Source of the DNA: Rhodobacterales bacterium HKCCE2091
GTDB taxonomy: Bacteria > Pseudomonadota > Alphaproteobacteria > Rhodobacterales > Rhodobacteraceae
Assembly: GCA_015689685.1 (NCBI GenBank)
Contig: WVSL01000019.1
Coordinates: 1 to 64,000, forward strand
Reading direction: 5' to 3'
DNA: 64,000 nucleotides
Of the stretch, positions 63,288 through 64,000 are shown piece by piece (the first letter of the stretch is position 1; the number at the start of each line of letters is the position of its first letter). The notes beneath the pieces were generated by a model. That model was not told the DNA's origin. It searched no databases and saw only the letters and a program-made list of their open reading frames with translations. Made by a program: the position numbers and the translations under genes.

Positions 63288-64000
63288 TCAGAACAGGGAC
63301 AACTGGTCGCCCGCCCGCGCCGGCGGGGCGAAGAGATCGGTGCGCAGCGGCGGCAGCCGGGTCGCGAGGCCGAGGCTCCGGCAGGCCCGCGCGAAGCGGT
63401 CGTACATGAGCCGGGAGTAGAGCCCCTCGCCGGTCATCCGGCGGCCCCATTGCGGGTCGTAGTCCCTGCCCCCATGCATCTCTCGCACCTTGCCCATGAC
63501 CCGGTTCACCCGGTCAGGGTAATGCTCCTCCAGCCACTCGCGCCAGAGCCCCGACACCTCGCGCGGCAGTCTCAGCGCGATCATGCTGGCGGCGACTGCC
63601 CCTGCGTCACGTGCGGCTTTCAGAATGTTTTCGATTTCGGGGTCGGTCAGGCCCGGCACGATGGGCGAGACCATGACCCGGACCTCGGCCCCCGATGCGG
63701 CCAGGCGATCGATCGCCCTGAGCCGCCGCGCGGGCGAGGGAACCCGCGGCTCCATCCGGCGGGCGAGATCGGCGTCGAGCGTGGTGACGGAGATCCCGAC
63801 CCGCGCAAGGCCCGCCTGCCCCATCTCCGACAGGATGTCGGCGTCGCGCTCGACGAGCGTGCCCTTGGTTGCGATGCCGACCGGGTGCCGGAACGCCTGC
63901 AGCACCTCCAGCACCCCGCGCATGATCCGTCGCTCGCGCTCGATCGGCTGGTAGGGATCGGTGTTGGTGCCGATGGCGATCACCTCGGGCCGGTAGGATT
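63288..64000 (-). CDS. Radical SAM protein, PA0069/SplB-like (5' end outside window)
   Basis: The visible 237 residues begin with SYRPEVIAIGTNTDPYQPIE and end in QLSLF, with ATKGTLVERDADIL and a VMVSPIVPGLTD segment characteristic of the PA0069/Rv2578c group of radical SAM proteins related to spore photoproduct lyase. The CxxxCxxC cluster motif must lie beyond the right edge. Function is not established for the group; a DNA-repair role has been suggested only by similarity. It precedes the GFA gene in an apparent operon. Confidence 0.88.
   Translation of the reverse strand, partial: SYRPEVIAIGTNTDPYQPIERERRIMRGVLEVLQAFRHPVGIATKGTLVERDADILSEMGQAGLARVGISVTTLDADLARRMEPRVPSPARRLRAIDRLAASGAEVRVMVSPIVPGLTDPEIENILKAARDAGAVAASMIALRLPREVSGLWREWLEEHYPDRVNRVMGKVREMHGGRDYDPQWGRRMTGEGLYSRLMYDRFARACRSLGLATRLPPLRTDLFAPPARAGDQLSLF

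Overview
The window is high-GC DNA (roughly two thirds G+C or more), densely coding on both strands. It looks like chromosome of a marine-type alphaproteobacterium of the Rhodobacterales (Rhodobacteraceae/Roseobacteraceae). Markers pointing there are the ATP synthase inhibitor zeta subunit (DUF1476), a bmt-type betaine-homocysteine methyltransferase, a VPLPA-CTERM surface protein, a GAAC-N7-GAAC LexA box in front of uvrA, an RNase E with an acidic insert in its S1 domain, the rne/amiC/mrcA/prfB neighbourhood and the purC/purS/purQ group. I found no rRNA, tRNA, CRISPR array, phage genes or intact insertion sequence.

Left part (1-14.6 kb): the tail of a helix-turn-helix protein, a DUF3307 membrane protein, an A-type Fe-S carrier and a TfoX-like protein. 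Next come a 2OG-Fe(II) oxygenase divergent from tpiA and a DctB/DctD-type two-component pair. That pair is followed by a TAXI-type TRAP transporter (binding protein plus fused permease), which is split by an opposite-strand secreted protein with three PPC-like repeats. A cytochrome P450, a small His/Gly-rich secreted protein and a patatin phospholipase close this part.

Middle part (14.7-41 kb): SOS-controlled uvrA, an MFS/class II aldolase operon, and a 1,100-residue secreted vWA protein with eight tandem Ig-like repeats. A minus-strand run follows: a TamB/AsmA-like giant protein, queA, an MFS transporter, a DUF924 protein and lpdA. Then come peroxiredoxin plus a ferritin-like protein, the M23 peptidase/bactofilin morphogenesis pair with a strong terminator, a DHA2-type MFS exporter, a DUF2189 membrane protein, prfB, and the penicillin-binding protein mrcA.

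Right part (41-64 kb): amiC and rne, usually close neighbours, are separated here by about 4.7 kb. The inserted block holds two tandem paralogous membrane proteins of unknown function, an aminotransferase and a DsbA-like thioredoxin-fold protein. A second DctB/DctD-like pair follows, whose response regulator lacks the sigma54-contacting GAFTGA motif. The purine genes purC and purS are separated from purQ by four genes (secreted protein, Zn-alcohol dehydrogenase, GlxA-type regulator, lysophospholipase-like hydrolase). The window ends with the ATPase zeta subunit and bmt, a VPLPA-CTERM protein, a GFA-family protein and a truncated radical SAM protein.

Most of the window is ordinary core chromosome. 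The best candidates for undescribed biology are the tandem membrane paralogues at 42.6-44.7 kb, the eight-repeat vWA protein at 19.9-23.2 kb, and the atypical NtrC-family regulator at 51.2-52.5 kb.
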